The notes under the pieces were generated by a model. That model saw nothing but the letters and a program-made list of their open reading frames with translations. It was not told the DNA's origin and ran no database searches. The position numbers and the translations under genes were made by a program. Source: a virus. Taken from it: a stretch of 32,012 nucleotides of DNA. Below are positions 6,776 to 15,846 of the stretch, piece by piece. How positions within the stretch are numbered: position 1 is the first letter of the stretch; each line of letters starts with the position of its first letter. The stretch lies in the IMG/VR virus record IMGVR_UViG_3300046011_000987, positions 1 to 32,012 of that record; one strand, written 5' to 3'.

Positions 6776-8764
6776 ATGGCAATCGTATCAAGATTAGGTG
6801 TTGTATTAGGATTAGATTCAGCCCAATTTAATCAGGGCTTGGGGCTTGCCGAATCTAAACTTAGTGGCTTTGCCAAATCAACGATTGGTTCAAAAATAGG
6901 CGTAACAGCATTGGGCGCGGCATTAGTTGGCGCGGCTGTTAATGCTATTCAATATGCTGACAGCATCAATGACACAGCAAAAGCAAACGATGTTGCTGTT
7001 GGCACAGTTCTTAAATTATCTGAAGCCTTATCTGTAAGCGGTGGCAATAGCGAAAACACAGGCAAATTATTTTCATCATTAACTGCAAAAATTGATGATG
7101 CGGCTAATGGTAGCGATAAAGGGCGCGAATCATTTGACAAACTTGGCGTTTCGGTTGCCGATTTACGCCGCCTTGATGAAACAGCCTTATTTGAAAAAAC
7201 ATTAAAAGGCTTGGCTAATGTAAGTGATCCAATTACGCGCAATGCCCTTGCAATGGAATTGTTTGGTAAAGCCGCAAAGAATGTTGATATTAAAGGCGTT
7301 GCAGACAGTTACTTTAATAACGCTGGAAAATTTGATGATGCTGAACAGGCATTTAAAGATATAGGCGAAGCTATTGATAAGATGGATGTGTTTACAAAGC
7401 GTTTAAGCACATCATTAGCCACCGATCTAGCCCCTGCATTATCTGATTCAGTTTCGTTTTTAAATAAAGCCATTTTTGGTTGGGATAATTTAACTAAAGC
7501 AATTGATAAAGCAAATCGCGCAAAAAGCGGTGGCAACTGGTCGCCAATACCAAAAATTGGTGATACGGCAAACAACTTTGGTGCATTTAATTTGCCATCC
7601 GAATATCAAGCAGGCGGTGTTCGCGGTCAAGATTTAAGCGATAAAGAAAAAGCCAAAAAAGATAAAGCCGCAGAAAAAGCAAAGTCAGATGCGGAAAAAT
7701 TAGCCGATGAAATGAAAAAACAAAAAGAATCATTGGCAGATCAAGTTATTGCTTATGATGCACAAAGATATGCGGCAGGCAGAGTATTGACCGAAGTTGA
7801 AAAAATCAACATTGAATTAGAACAAGGCAAAAAATATCAATACACAAGCGCGGAAGAACAGCAAAGATTATTAAATGCGGCGCGATTAGTTGATGCCGCA
7901 AAGTATTCGGCCGAATTTGAAGCCAAACGCTTGGAAATGGCAAAGCAAGCCAATGATCTAATTTATAACAGCCAAGTTGCAACTGAACGCCTTGATGTTG
8001 AACGCCAAATGGTTGGCTTAAGCGATACGCAAGTTCAGTTGGCATTGGAATACTTTGATTTGCAGAAAAAGATTTTAGATATGCAAAAGCAAGGTTTTGA
8101 TGAAAGATACATTTCCAATTTTGCCAATGCTGAAATGAACCGCATTAAAGCCCAAGAATTAAATGAACGGGCGCAAAATACATTTCAAGCAGGTTGGGAT
8201 AAGGCATACAACAACTTTATTGAAAGGTCGCAAGATAGCGCGGCCATTGGTGCTGAATTGTTTAACAATATGACAAACAGCATGACATCGGCTTTAGATA
8301 GATTTGTTGAAACTGGCAAACTTTCATTTGGCAATTTGATCGGCAGTATGATTAAAGACCTATTGCGCTTTTCAATGCAATCGCAAATGAGTGGATTATT
8401 TGGCGCATTAGGCGGCGGCGGTGGCATTGGTGGATTGTTTAGTAGTTCAACTAACTTTAATAATGGCGCAGGTTTGCTTGGTGGATTTTTTGCCGATGGT
8501 GGCGAACCGCCAGTTGGCGTTCCAAGTTTAGTTGGTGAACGCGGCGCAGAATTATTTGTTCCACGCACAGCCGGCACAATCATTCCAAACAATCAATTAT
8601 CATCAATGATGGGCGGTCAGCCACAAACAGTTTATAATGGAACGGTAATACAAAACATGAACGCAATTGACACGCAAAGCGGCGTTCAATTTATTGCTAA
8701 AAACAAAAACGCTATATTTGCCGCCAATCAATCAGCACAACGCGGCTTGCCACAATCAAGGTAA
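6776..8764 (+). CDS. Tail tape measure protein (lambda family)
   Basis: 662 aa. It sets tail length and is packed in the tail lumen. It has a hydrophobic stretch near residues 40-60, long helical charged segments with strong coiled-coil character around 280-350 and 400-460, and a Gly-rich stretch near 545-560. The C-terminal block FADGGEPPVGVPSLVGERGAELFVPRTAGTIIPN is split here as ADGG, LVGERGAELFVP and GTIIPN; these are diagnostic for the lambda-family tape measure C-terminus. At the rule-of-thumb 1.5 angstrom per residue the tail would be near 100 nm, which is only an estimate. Confidence 0.93.
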   Translation: MAIVSRLGVVLGLDSAQFNQGLGLAESKLSGFAKSTIGSKIGVTALGAALVGAAVNAIQYADSINDTAKANDVAVGTVLKLSEALSVSGGNSENTGKLFSSLTAKIDDAANGSDKGRESFDKLGVSVADLRRLDETALFEKTLKGLANVSDPITRNALAMELFGKAAKNVDIKGVADSYFNNAGKFDDAEQAFKDIGEAIDKMDVFTKRLSTSLATDLAPALSDSVSFLNKAIFGWDNLTKAIDKANRAKSGGNWSPIPKIGDTANNFGAFNLPSEYQAGGVRGQDLSDKEKAKKDKAAEKAKSDAEKLADEMKKQKESLADQVIAYDAQRYAAGRVLTEVEKINIELEQGKKYQYTSAEEQQRLLNAARLVDAAKYSAEFEAKRLEMAKQANDLIYNSQVATERLDVERQMVGLSDTQVQLALEYFDLQKKILDMQKQGFDERYISNFANAEMNRIKAQELNERAQNTFQAGWDKAYNNFIERSQDSAAIGAELFNNMTNSMTSALDRFVETGKLSFGNLIGSMIKDLLRFSMQSQMSGLFGALGGGGGIGGLFSSSTNFNNGAGLLGGFFADGGEPPVGVPSLVGERGAELFVPRTAGTIIPNNQLSSMMGGQPQTVYNGTVIQNMNAIDTQSGVQFIAKNKNAIFAANQSAQRGLPQSR

Positions 8765-8769
8765 ATAAA

Positions 8770-9453
8770 ATGGCTACATTAAACACAATTTTATCGGTTG
8801 CAGAAAGTGTTGGGATTAACGATCAGCGTTTTATTGGGCAAGTAGTATCGCGCAACCAACGCATAAGCACATCTGAAATTCTTACTGTTCAGCCTTTTGG
8901 CTTTGATATTAAGCCAATGGCATATTTACTTTATAGTCAAAATCGCCCATTGTTAAGCGCATTGCGCGAAGCCGACAAAGCAACGGAACAATACTTAAAC
9001 TTTGGTTCAACTGGATGGGTTAATTATATTGCCTATCAAGGCGGCCTATCTGAAGCGCAAATAGGTGCGTGCCAATGGCAGGCATCCAGCGCAAATAAAA
9101 CATTGGTTCTAGGGGCATTGCCGTCAGTTTCAAGCGGCACATACATAGTTCGCACCGGTGATTTTTGCCAAGTTGGTCGTTATGCTTACATTGCAACCGC
9201 CGATGTGTTACGCGGTAGCGGATCAACTGTAAACATTCCCGTTCACCGTAATTTAATTGCAACGCTAACAAGTCCTGTTAATGCGGTAATTGGTCAATAT
9301 GGAACGACCATTGCATTAGGTGGCGGCACATTTACAGGAACAACCTTTTGCGTTATCTTGCGCGAATACCCAACTTACACATTAGTTCCAATGACAAATG
9401 ACAGTTTTATTTCATGGACAGGCAATTTTAAAGCGTTTGAGGCGGTTTTATAA
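8770..9453 (+). CDS. Distal tail / minor tail protein (Dit-like slot)
   Basis: 227 aa, first gene after the tape measure, where distal tail proteins (Dit, lambda gpM) are encoded. The sequence is beta-rich after residue 100 and contains FGFDIKPMAYLLYSQNRPLLSALREADKATEQYLNFGS, a helical N-terminal half. I do not recognise a specific named family, so the call is positional. Its TAA shares one base with the next ATG, so translation is probably coupled through the whole tip operon. Confidence 0.55.
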   Translation: MATLNTILSVAESVGINDQRFIGQVVSRNQRISTSEILTVQPFGFDIKPMAYLLYSQNRPLLSALREADKATEQYLNFGSTGWVNYIAYQGGLSEAQIGACQWQASSANKTLVLGALPSVSSGTYIVRTGDFCQVGRYAYIATADVLRGSGSTVNIPVHRNLIATLTSPVNAVIGQYGTTIALGGGTFTGTTFCVILREYPTYTLVPMTNDSFISWTGNFKAFEAVL

Positions 9454-10082
9454 TGCAAGACATAGTTCCATTACAAAACACAAATAACATTCGTCTAGCG
9501 GACTTTGTGCGCGTTACAACCGTTGTTTTAGGTGTTGAAACCGTATCATTATTTTCAACCGCGCCTTATGACATAACTGTAACGCTTGGCGGCACACCGC
9601 AAACATTTAACGGTTTATCAGCCTTGGTGCAAATTGGCGATGTTCAGCGTGATATTAAATCAACTGCTAACGAAACATCGGTTACGCTTGTTGGCATTGA
9701 TACCGCATTGCTTGGTTGGGTGTTAGGGCAAAACATTAAAGGTTCAAAGATTGAAATGTGGCATGGGTTTTTTGACACAAACAATGCTTTGATTACAACT
9801 GGCGGCGATAACGGGCTTTATAAGTTTTTTACAGGTTACATCAATGCGTTCACTATTAGCGAACAATGGATGGAAGAATTGCGTTTGTTTGTTGGCACAA
9901 TTAATGTAAGCGCATCCAGCATACAAATTATTTTGCAAAACAGAACGGCAGGGCGTTACACCAATAACAATGCTTGGCAGTTTTTTAATGCAGGCGATAC
10001 ATCAATGAATCGCGTAAATTTTATACAAAACATCAATTACTTTTTTGGTAAAGATAAAGACCCTAAAGCATATAAAACATGA
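9453..10082 (+). CDS. Tail tip hub-like protein (DUF2163-like)
   Basis: 209 aa, beta-rich. The pattern LVQIGDVQRDIKSTANETSVTLVGID followed by GQNIKGSKIEMWHGFFD resembles the DUF2163/BR0599-type N-terminal domain of tail tip proteins related to lambda gpL. The last part, NRTAGRYTNN then NAGDTSMNRVNF, is a hydrophilic tail. Lambda gpL carries an Fe-S cluster; no matching cysteines are present here (the protein has no Cys). It joins the next gene by an ATGA overlap. Tail tip membership is well supported by position; the family is moderately sure. Confidence 0.6.
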   Translation: MQDIVPLQNTNNIRLADFVRVTTVVLGVETVSLFSTAPYDITVTLGGTPQTFNGLSALVQIGDVQRDIKSTANETSVTLVGIDTALLGWVLGQNIKGSKIEMWHGFFDTNNALITTGGDNGLYKFFTGYINAFTISEQWMEELRLFVGTINVSASSIQIILQNRTAGRYTNNNAWQFFNAGDTSMNRVNFIQNINYFFGKDKDPKAYKT

Positions 10083-10513
10083 TAAGGCTTGCCAACAAGT
10101 TTGATAAAGATGGCATCATGGATTTGATGCGATTGTTTAGGGATGAAAGCCCTATTCAGCAATATAAAGATTTAAACAATGTTGAATATATAAGCCGTCT
10201 GTTAGACAGTTTAATTGCAGGTCAAGGCGTAATATATATTGAAGAAAATGTTGGCATGATTATTGGCGTTATTCAGCCAACAATATGGTGCGACAAAACC
10301 TTTGCTTTATATGAATTGGCTTGGTATGTTAAGCCTGAAAATAGAAACACAAGCGTTGGTTATAGGCTTTTAAGCGCGTATGTTTTGCACGCTAACAAAT
10401 TAAAAGACGCAGGCAGAATTAAATTGTTTACCATGAACAAGATGATTACTAGCCCTGATATTAAATATGAAAAATTTGGGTTTACTAAAATAGAAGAAGG
10501 CTGGTTGCAATGA
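10079..10513 (+). CDS. GNAT-family N-acetyltransferase inside the tail tip operon
   Basis: 144 aa. Acetyl-CoA dependent transfer is expected. The fold markers are an N-terminal beta-alpha start (IRLANKFDKDGIMDLMRLF), strand and turn ELAWYVKPENR (79-89), the CoA pyrophosphate loop RNTSVGYRLL (89-98, an R-x-x-x-V-G variant of Q/RxxGxG/A), and the C-terminal YEKFGFTKIEEGW (130-142). ATGA overlaps join it to both neighbours, so it is translated as part of the tip module. In lambda the matching slot holds gpK (peptidase). The substrate is unknown; it could be a virion protein or a host target delivered or made late. Confidence 0.85.
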   Translation: MIRLANKFDKDGIMDLMRLFRDESPIQQYKDLNNVEYISRLLDSLIAGQGVIYIEENVGMIIGVIQPTIWCDKTFALYELAWYVKPENRNTSVGYRLLSAYVLHANKLKDAGRIKLFTMNKMITSPDIKYEKFGFTKIEEGWLQ

Positions 10514-13500
10514 TTAAATTTTTACTGCTTTTTATAGTTTGGTTTACCTATTCAATACCTGCCCTTGCGGTGGGGTCAATTATTGCTGGCGCATTATTAC
10601 TTACAGGCATGCAGGCGGCAATAGTAGCATTTGCAATCAATATGGTTGCATCAATGATTATTTCAAAAATATTTGCACCAAACGCGCCTAATCAACAAGA
10701 ACAACCAAACCCTGGCAATCGCCAACAATTACCGCCAGCAGGCGACAATAAATTGCCTGTTGTTTATGGTTCAGCATGGGTTGGTGGAATAATTGTTGAT
10801 ATGTCCATTTCACAAGACAATCAAGATATTTATTGGGTTATGGCATTAAGCGAAGTTACCAATAGCGAAAATGGAAACACGCCCGATGTGTTTACTTTTG
10901 GCGATGTATATTGGGGTGGTAAAAAATGTGTGTTTAGCACAACGGCTGGTCAAACTTATAAGGTCGTTAGTTTATTAGATGACAGCACAGGCTTAACACA
11001 AAAAGTGTCAGGATATCTTGATATTTATTTATATAGAAATGGTTCTAATACGCCAACCAATAGTAATTTGACTGCAATTCAAGTAATGCAAACAAGTGGG
11101 CTTGTTTATACTTGGGATAATTCAAAGTTAATGTCAAATTGTGCGTTTGCTATTGTTCATTTGAAATATAGTCAATCACGCAATCTTGTTTCATTAAATC
11201 AAACACGATTTCAAGTTATAAATCCACGCAATTCAGCAGGTGATTGCATAACTGATTATTTAACCAGCACCCGTTATGGCGCGGCAATATCTATTGATAA
11301 CATAGATACAACAAGCATGACGGCATTAAATACTTATTCAAACGCATCATTTACTTACACAAATTATAGCGGCGGTTCATCAACGCAATCACGCTTTAAA
11401 TTTAATGGAACGCTTGATACTAATTCCAAGATAATGAACAACATACAGGCAATGGCTGATTGTTGCGATTGTTTAATTCGTTATTCTGAAATTACATCGC
11501 TATGGGGCGTTATTGTTCAAACGCCAATCAACACCATTGCTATGAATATAAACGACAGCAATATGGTGTCTGCAATATCAATTAGCCCTATTGATTTGTC
11601 AAATTCATTTAACATTATTGAAGTTAAATTCCCTGACAATTCCGCGCAAGACAGTTTTAATAGTGCATCATTTGATTTAGCTGTTATTAATCCTGCATTA
11701 TTATTTCCAAATGAACCTGTAAACAAACAGTCTGTAAGTTTACTTTTATGCAACAATAATGTGCAAGCGCAATATCTAGCCAATCGCTTTTTAGAAGCGG
11801 CGCGTGAAGATTTGCAAGTTCAAGTAGATATTGATTACACAGGTTTGCAACTTGATGCTGGCGATATTGTTACTGTTACTAATTCAAATTATGGCTGGGT
11901 TGCAAAACAATTCCGAATTGGCAAAGTAACGCAAAAATTTAATGATAGCGGTCAAGTTACGGCTAGTTTAAATTTAATGGAATTTAATGGGGCAGTTTAT
12001 GATGATAGAAACATTACGCAGTTTCAACCATTGCCTAATACTGGTATTGGTTCACCTATTACTTTTGGAATTGTTCCTGCGCCAACTATTGACAGCTTTT
12101 ATCCGTCAGCCGCAAATCCATCATTTAATGTTAATGTAACAAGTTCAACCGCAGGAATTACGCAATATGCTGAAGTTTGGTATTCAGCATATCAATTTCC
12201 AACAACAGCGCAAATGATATTAATTGGCATAACTGAAGTTAATGCTAATGGCGACCCTTATGGGCAAAGTGTTTTAATGCCGCCTGTTACATTATTTAAT
12301 ATTCCTGCTGGCAATTGGTATTTTTTTAGTCGCATGGTTAATCAAATTGCTACAAGCGATTATTCATTAGCTTCATCTGTTGTAAATTGGCGACCAACTA
12401 TTTTTCAATATTTAGAACAATATTTAAGTGTTGCTTATGCAGATAGCATAACTGGAACAGGATTTAGTTTAACGCCAACAAATAAATCTTATTTTGGTTT
12501 ATTTAATCAAAATTCTTCTTCTGTATCAACAATTCCATCTGATTATAAATGGTATTTAGCTGAACCATTATTTGGCACTAATAAATATCTTGTTTATACT
12601 AATTATGGAAATAGGCGATTTGCTTTTGATACAGATTTTGCTGTTTATGCCGCAGGAACAGCCGCATTTGTTCCAAGCACAACAGCGTCTTTTGACCAAA
12701 GGGCTTGGTCAGCATTGCCTAATGGCACAAATATAATTGACCTTGACCATTCAACTGGACAAGTTACCCAAACAGGCACATCATCTACATTTATATCAAA
12801 CGGTTTAATTCAAACAACCAACACGCCTGACGGGCAATTAATTGCACAGTTATATCCAATGCTTAATTTTGGTGGCGCACAAACATTTACTGGTTCTGCA
12901 TCAACGGTAACAATTGATGTTTATGGGCGCGTTATTGGATTTACTGCACCTGATAATTTTTATTATACTTCTGACCAATTTACTGCAACAAGCGGTCAAA
13001 CAGTATTTACGCCAACCGCTAGGGTGTCGGGGTATATAACTGGTCAAGATTTAATCTTTAGAAATGGCATATTACTTACAACTTCAGATTATAGCGAAAC
13101 TTCATCAACCTTTACTTTAAGCGTAGGTGCGGTTGCTGGCGATGTAATTTCATGTTTATCAATGAGGGCGTTAGTTAATTCAACTTCTTATGTTTTATTG
13201 TCTTTAATTGTTACATCAACTTCAACTAATACTGCAATATGGAACGCATCACAAATGCCATATCAATTAATAATGGTTGGGGATGTATTAACATTTAGTA
13301 ATGTTGGAACACCAACAACCTATACGGTAACAGGGGTAAATTACACAACACGCACAATTACATTTTCTACAACAATAACAGGTGTAAGTGCAGGGGCATC
13401 AATTTATCAATATCGCGCATCGGGAACATCTTATCCTGCATTTAGTCGGTGGGAATTTGATTTAGTTTCTATTGGAACATACACCCCAACAACATGGGCG

Positions 13501-13875
13501 GTTAATAGTGGCTATGAATTATTATTTTTAAATGGAACGCAAGTAAATGAACAAGATTATGATATTGTTGGCGGCGCAATTACAAACTTCCCTGCCGTAG
13601 CCACAGGAAAAATGGTAATGATTCAATTTAATCAAAGTAATTTGGGAACGCCTATTGGAAACCCATCAAATGTGATAGCATTTACAGTAAATGGACAAGC
13701 AAGTTATTCGTTTACTTATGACCCATTATCATTTGATTTGTATGCAAACGGATGTATATTAGAACAAAGCGTGGATTATACAACCGCAGTCGGGAGTTAT
13801 GTTTTAACATCAATTCCAACAAATAACGCAACAGTTATGGTTCAACAAACATTTACGCGCGTTGGTGCGGCATAA
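10510..13875 (+). CDS. Tail tip / central fibre protein, J-like with fused gpI-like N-terminus
   Basis: 1121 aa. Residues 1-52 are very hydrophobic (signal-like start, then AGALLLTGMQAAIVAFAIN), followed by a Pro/Gln linker and the motif LPVVYGSAWVGG near 82-93. This hydrophobic segment plus VVYG block resembles the end of lambda gpI and the start of gpJ fused together. Residues ~300-500 form the hub domain (MADCCDCLIRY, NSFNIIEVKFPDNS, YLANRFLEAAREDLQVQVDIDYTGLQLDAGDIVTV). The remaining ~600 residues are beta-rich repeats typical of receptor-facing fibre parts. The last gene in the hub set is followed by fibre genes. Confidence 0.88.
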   Translation: MIKFLLLFIVWFTYSIPALAVGSIIAGALLLTGMQAAIVAFAINMVASMIISKIFAPNAPNQQEQPNPGNRQQLPPAGDNKLPVVYGSAWVGGIIVDMSISQDNQDIYWVMALSEVTNSENGNTPDVFTFGDVYWGGKKCVFSTTAGQTYKVVSLLDDSTGLTQKVSGYLDIYLYRNGSNTPTNSNLTAIQVMQTSGLVYTWDNSKLMSNCAFAIVHLKYSQSRNLVSLNQTRFQVINPRNSAGDCITDYLTSTRYGAAISIDNIDTTSMTALNTYSNASFTYTNYSGGSSTQSRFKFNGTLDTNSKIMNNIQAMADCCDCLIRYSEITSLWGVIVQTPINTIAMNINDSNMVSAISISPIDLSNSFNIIEVKFPDNSAQDSFNSASFDLAVINPALLFPNEPVNKQSVSLLLCNNNVQAQYLANRFLEAAREDLQVQVDIDYTGLQLDAGDIVTVTNSNYGWVAKQFRIGKVTQKFNDSGQVTASLNLMEFNGAVYDDRNITQFQPLPNTGIGSPITFGIVPAPTIDSFYPSAANPSFNVNVTSSTAGITQYAEVWYSAYQFPTTAQMILIGITEVNANGDPYGQSVLMPPVTLFNIPAGNWYFFSRMVNQIATSDYSLASSVVNWRPTIFQYLEQYLSVAYADSITGTGFSLTPTNKSYFGLFNQNSSSVSTIPSDYKWYLAEPLFGTNKYLVYTNYGNRRFAFDTDFAVYAAGTAAFVPSTTASFDQRAWSALPNGTNIIDLDHSTGQVTQTGTSSTFISNGLIQTTNTPDGQLIAQLYPMLNFGGAQTFTGSASTVTIDVYGRVIGFTAPDNFYYTSDQFTATSGQTVFTPTARVSGYITGQDLIFRNGILLTTSDYSETSSTFTLSVGAVAGDVISCLSMRALVNSTSYVLLSLIVTSTSTNTAIWNASQMPYQLIMVGDVLTFSNVGTPTTYTVTGVNYTTRTITFSTTITGVSAGASIYQYRASGTSYPAFSRWEFDLVSIGTYTPTTWAVNSGYELLFLNGTQVNEQDYDIVGGAITNFPAVATGKMVMIQFNQSNLGTPIGNPSNVIAFTVNGQASYSFTYDPLSFDLYANGCILEQSVDYTTAVGSYVLTSIPTNNATVMVQQTFTRVGAA

Positions 13876-13884
13876 GGAATATAA

Positions 13885-14127
13885 ATGACACAAGCATATA
13901 ATTTAAGTCAATTAGCAAATCGTGTAAATAGTTCAGGGCAAATTGATGCTTCTACTGGATTGTATAATGGCGTTCCAAGTGCGGCTTCATTATTAACAAC
14001 AAATTTTACCGTTTTGCAAGTAGGCGCAGTTTTAATGTTTAAATATGGCACAACTAATATTGCATCGCTTGATGCAAGTGGAAACCTTACTGTTATTGGC
14101 AATGTAATAGCTTATGGGAGTGTTTAA
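13885..14127 (+). CDS. Short fibre-like protein (stub)
   Basis: 80 aa. It begins with MTQAYNLSQLANRVNSSGQ, a common opening of tail fibre proteins, and ends with LDASGNLTVIGNVIAYGSV. The ending closely matches the stretch just before the S74 chaperone of the large fibre encoded at 17898 (DMSGNLTMAGNVTAY). It therefore looks like a fibre remnant or adaptor whose receptor and chaperone parts are gone, or a small trimeric cap. ATG at 13885 has AAGGAATATAA upstream. The next gene starts 2 nt after its stop. Confidence 0.7.
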   Translation: MTQAYNLSQLANRVNSSGQIDASTGLYNGVPSAASLLTTNFTVLQVGAVLMFKYGTTNIASLDASGNLTVIGNVIAYGSV

Positions 14128-14129
14128 TA

Positions 14130-15323
14130 ATGGCACTTAACACATCGGGTGCAATTAGTTTAGCAGGGGCAACCGCAGGGCAATCCATTGCTTTGGAATT
14201 AAGTCTAGGCACAACAACGCAAATTAGCCTTAACGATGCCGCAGTAAGAACGCTTGCTGGCGTTGCTAGTGGTGCTATTACAATGCCTACAAATTTTTGG
14301 GGCAAAAGTTCTGCATCACCAGTTTTTGCTATATCTTATCAAACAACTTCACCATATCTTTCAGCCTACACTTGGTCATCATCAAGTGGGTTTGGCACAC
14401 AATTTGCCGCCCCGTCAGGAACAATAAATGCAACTAATGGAATGGTGTTTAATAAACAAAATTCAGCATTAGTTAGGGCGTGCATTGGCACACCAGGGTT
14501 GCAGGCTTACCCTTGGTCAAATGGTTTTGGCACTAAATATGCAACCCAACCATCCGCACCAACTTCATCTTCAACTGACCCAGTTTTTAATCCCAACACA
14601 GGAAATTCCGTTCTTGCTTCTGTTTCAACAACTAATGGACAACTTGCGGCTTGGAATTTTACTGCCGCAAGCGGTTTTGGCAGTAAATATGCCGCCCCAT
14701 CAACATTGCCGCCAGGAACAACTAATTCAACTGCGTTTAATCTACAAGGCACAGTTAATGGTGTTGTAACATCAACAACACCATTCCAAGCAATGTATAA
14801 TTGGTCGGATGCAACTGGTTTTGGTAGTAAATTTGCTAACCCATCAACAGTTCTTCCCGGTGCGGCGTCAGCGTGTGCATTTAACCCTGCTGGTAATGTC
14901 ATTTTAATTGGTCATGCTGTAACGCCATTTGTTACAGCTTATGCGTGGTCGGGCGGATTTGGAACAAAATATGCTAATCCGTCAGTTTTACCAGCAGGAA
15001 CAGGTAGGGCATTTGCTTGGAATGGTTTAACGGCAGGAACGGCTTTTGCAATGATACATTCTAATTCCCCATTTTCTGCCGCTTATGCGTGGTCGGGCGG
15101 ATTTGGAACAAAATATGCCGCCGCTTCACCGGGAATCGTAACAGTTGGTATTGATTGCGCGTTTAATGCTAATGGTTCATCTGTTGCACTCACAGGAAAC
15201 GCATCGCCATATTTATTTGTATTTCCTTTCACAACTGGAAGTGGTTTTGGAACACGATATACGAATCCAACATTAGGAATTGCTGGCGGTGTTTATGGCG
15301 TGGCTTTTAATGGTGTTGCTTAA
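14130..15323 (+). CDS. Seven-repeat propeller-like tail adhesin
   Basis: 397 aa. Residues 1-60 form a module ending in ISLNDAAVRTLAGVASGAITMPTNFWGKS (split: ISLNDAAVRTLAG, MPTNFWGK) that recurs at the N-terminus of phage tail proteins and probably anchors it. The rest holds seven repeats of about 45-50 residues, each with an aromatic strand (AYAWS, AYTWS, AWNFT, MYNWS) followed by GFGTKYANPS-type motif. Seven such units suggest a closed beta-propeller, a common sugar-binding or receptor-binding shape. A 38-bp exact repeat in the DNA links units 5 and 6. No enzyme motif is visible. Confidence 0.75.
   Translation: MALNTSGAISLAGATAGQSIALELSLGTTTQISLNDAAVRTLAGVASGAITMPTNFWGKSSASPVFAISYQTTSPYLSAYTWSSSSGFGTQFAAPSGTINATNGMVFNKQNSALVRACIGTPGLQAYPWSNGFGTKYATQPSAPTSSSTDPVFNPNTGNSVLASVSTTNGQLAAWNFTAASGFGSKYAAPSTLPPGTTNSTAFNLQGTVNGVVTSTTPFQAMYNWSDATGFGSKFANPSTVLPGAASACAFNPAGNVILIGHAVTPFVTAYAWSGGFGTKYANPSVLPAGTGRAFAWNGLTAGTAFAMIHSNSPFSAAYAWSGGFGTKYAAASPGIVTVGIDCAFNANGSSVALTGNASPYLFVFPFTTGSGFGTRYTNPTLGIAGGVYGVAFNGVA
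14937..14974 (+). repeat. Exact 38-bp direct repeat, copy 1 (propeller unit 5)
   Basis: The segment starting GCTTATGCGTGGTCGG and ending AAATATGC is repeated without change at 15081-15118, 144 bp away (48 codons, in frame). It encodes the AYAWSGGFGTKYA motif. Identity at DNA level suggests a recent duplication or gene conversion between adhesin repeats. Confidence 0.9.
15081..15118 (+). repeat. Exact 38-bp direct repeat, copy 2 (propeller unit 6)
   Basis: Second copy of the repeat at 14937-14974, in the same reading frame. Recombination between the copies would remove or add exactly one 48-codon unit. Confidence 0.9.
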
Positions 15324-15353
15324 TAAGTAGTTTTTTTTAATTAGGGGAATAAA

Positions 15354-15749
15354 ATGGTTATAACTCAAAATGAACATTTAGATATGCTTTTATTAAATGC
15401 TTATCACAGGGAAAAAGAAGTTTATCAATATCAAGTTAATGTGGACAATTATACTGTTATGCTTACAGGATTGCCGCAAGATGCTATTCCATCAAATTTA
15501 ACTCAATATAGTAATGTTGAAACACAAAATTTACCTTGGGATATGTCAGATAATGATGTTCAAACTGTTACACAATATCAATATCGTGATAGATTACGCA
15601 CTTTATTAAGAACAGAAAAAACTGAACAAAATAAAGCAAAATTAATTTTGGAAGCATTAAAAGCACAAATTATTGCTGGGGGTTTGGATTACACAACTGC
15701 AATTGCTGAAAAGAAAATTGTGGAAGATGCTAAACAATTAGCTGTATAA
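15354..15749 (+). CDS. Small helical protein in fibre region, unknown
   Basis: 131 aa, ATG preceded by TTAGGGGAATAAA. The N-terminal two thirds are polar with many Gln/Asn/Tyr; the C-terminal third (YRDRLRTLLRTEKTEQNKAKLILEALKAQII) is a charged amphipathic helix. I do not recognise the family. Its place directly after an adhesin gene suits a fibre assembly helper, but that is inference from position only. Confidence 0.6.
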   Translation: MVITQNEHLDMLLLNAYHREKEVYQYQVNVDNYTVMLTGLPQDAIPSNLTQYSNVETQNLPWDMSDNDVQTVTQYQYRDRLRTLLRTEKTEQNKAKLILEALKAQIIAGGLDYTTAIAEKKIVEDAKQLAV

Positions 15750-15778
15750 TTTTGCAATTAGTTATACAATTGTTTTAA

Positions 15779-15840
15779 CCTACAAGATAAAATAAGACCG
15801 CATTCGGTGAGGGCATCGGTGCGTCATTACCTTGTAGGGG
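15779..15840 (+). promoter_or_regulatory. Structured RNA leader overlapping a ribosome site
   Basis: CCTACAAG (15779-15786) pairs with CTTGTAGG (15831-15838), closing a 44-nt interior. Inside, ACCG-CATT-CGGT (15797-15808) and GCA-TCGG-TGC (15813-15822) form two small hairpins; alternatively GACCGCA pairs with TGCGTC and GGTG with CATC to make one long arm. The outer stem includes part of the AGGGG ribosome site (15836-15840) of the gene starting at 15847, so folding could limit its translation. This is the longest gap (97 nt) in the late region. No named family recognised. Confidence 0.55.
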
Positions 15841-15846
15841 AAAAAC

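Noticed and set aside
8185-8592. Minus-strand 135-aa frame under the tape measure gene
   Set aside because: Pro-rich shadow of the Gly-rich tape measure end.
15779-15840. tRNA-like cloverleaf
   Set aside because: Arms are too short and there is no T loop or acceptor end.
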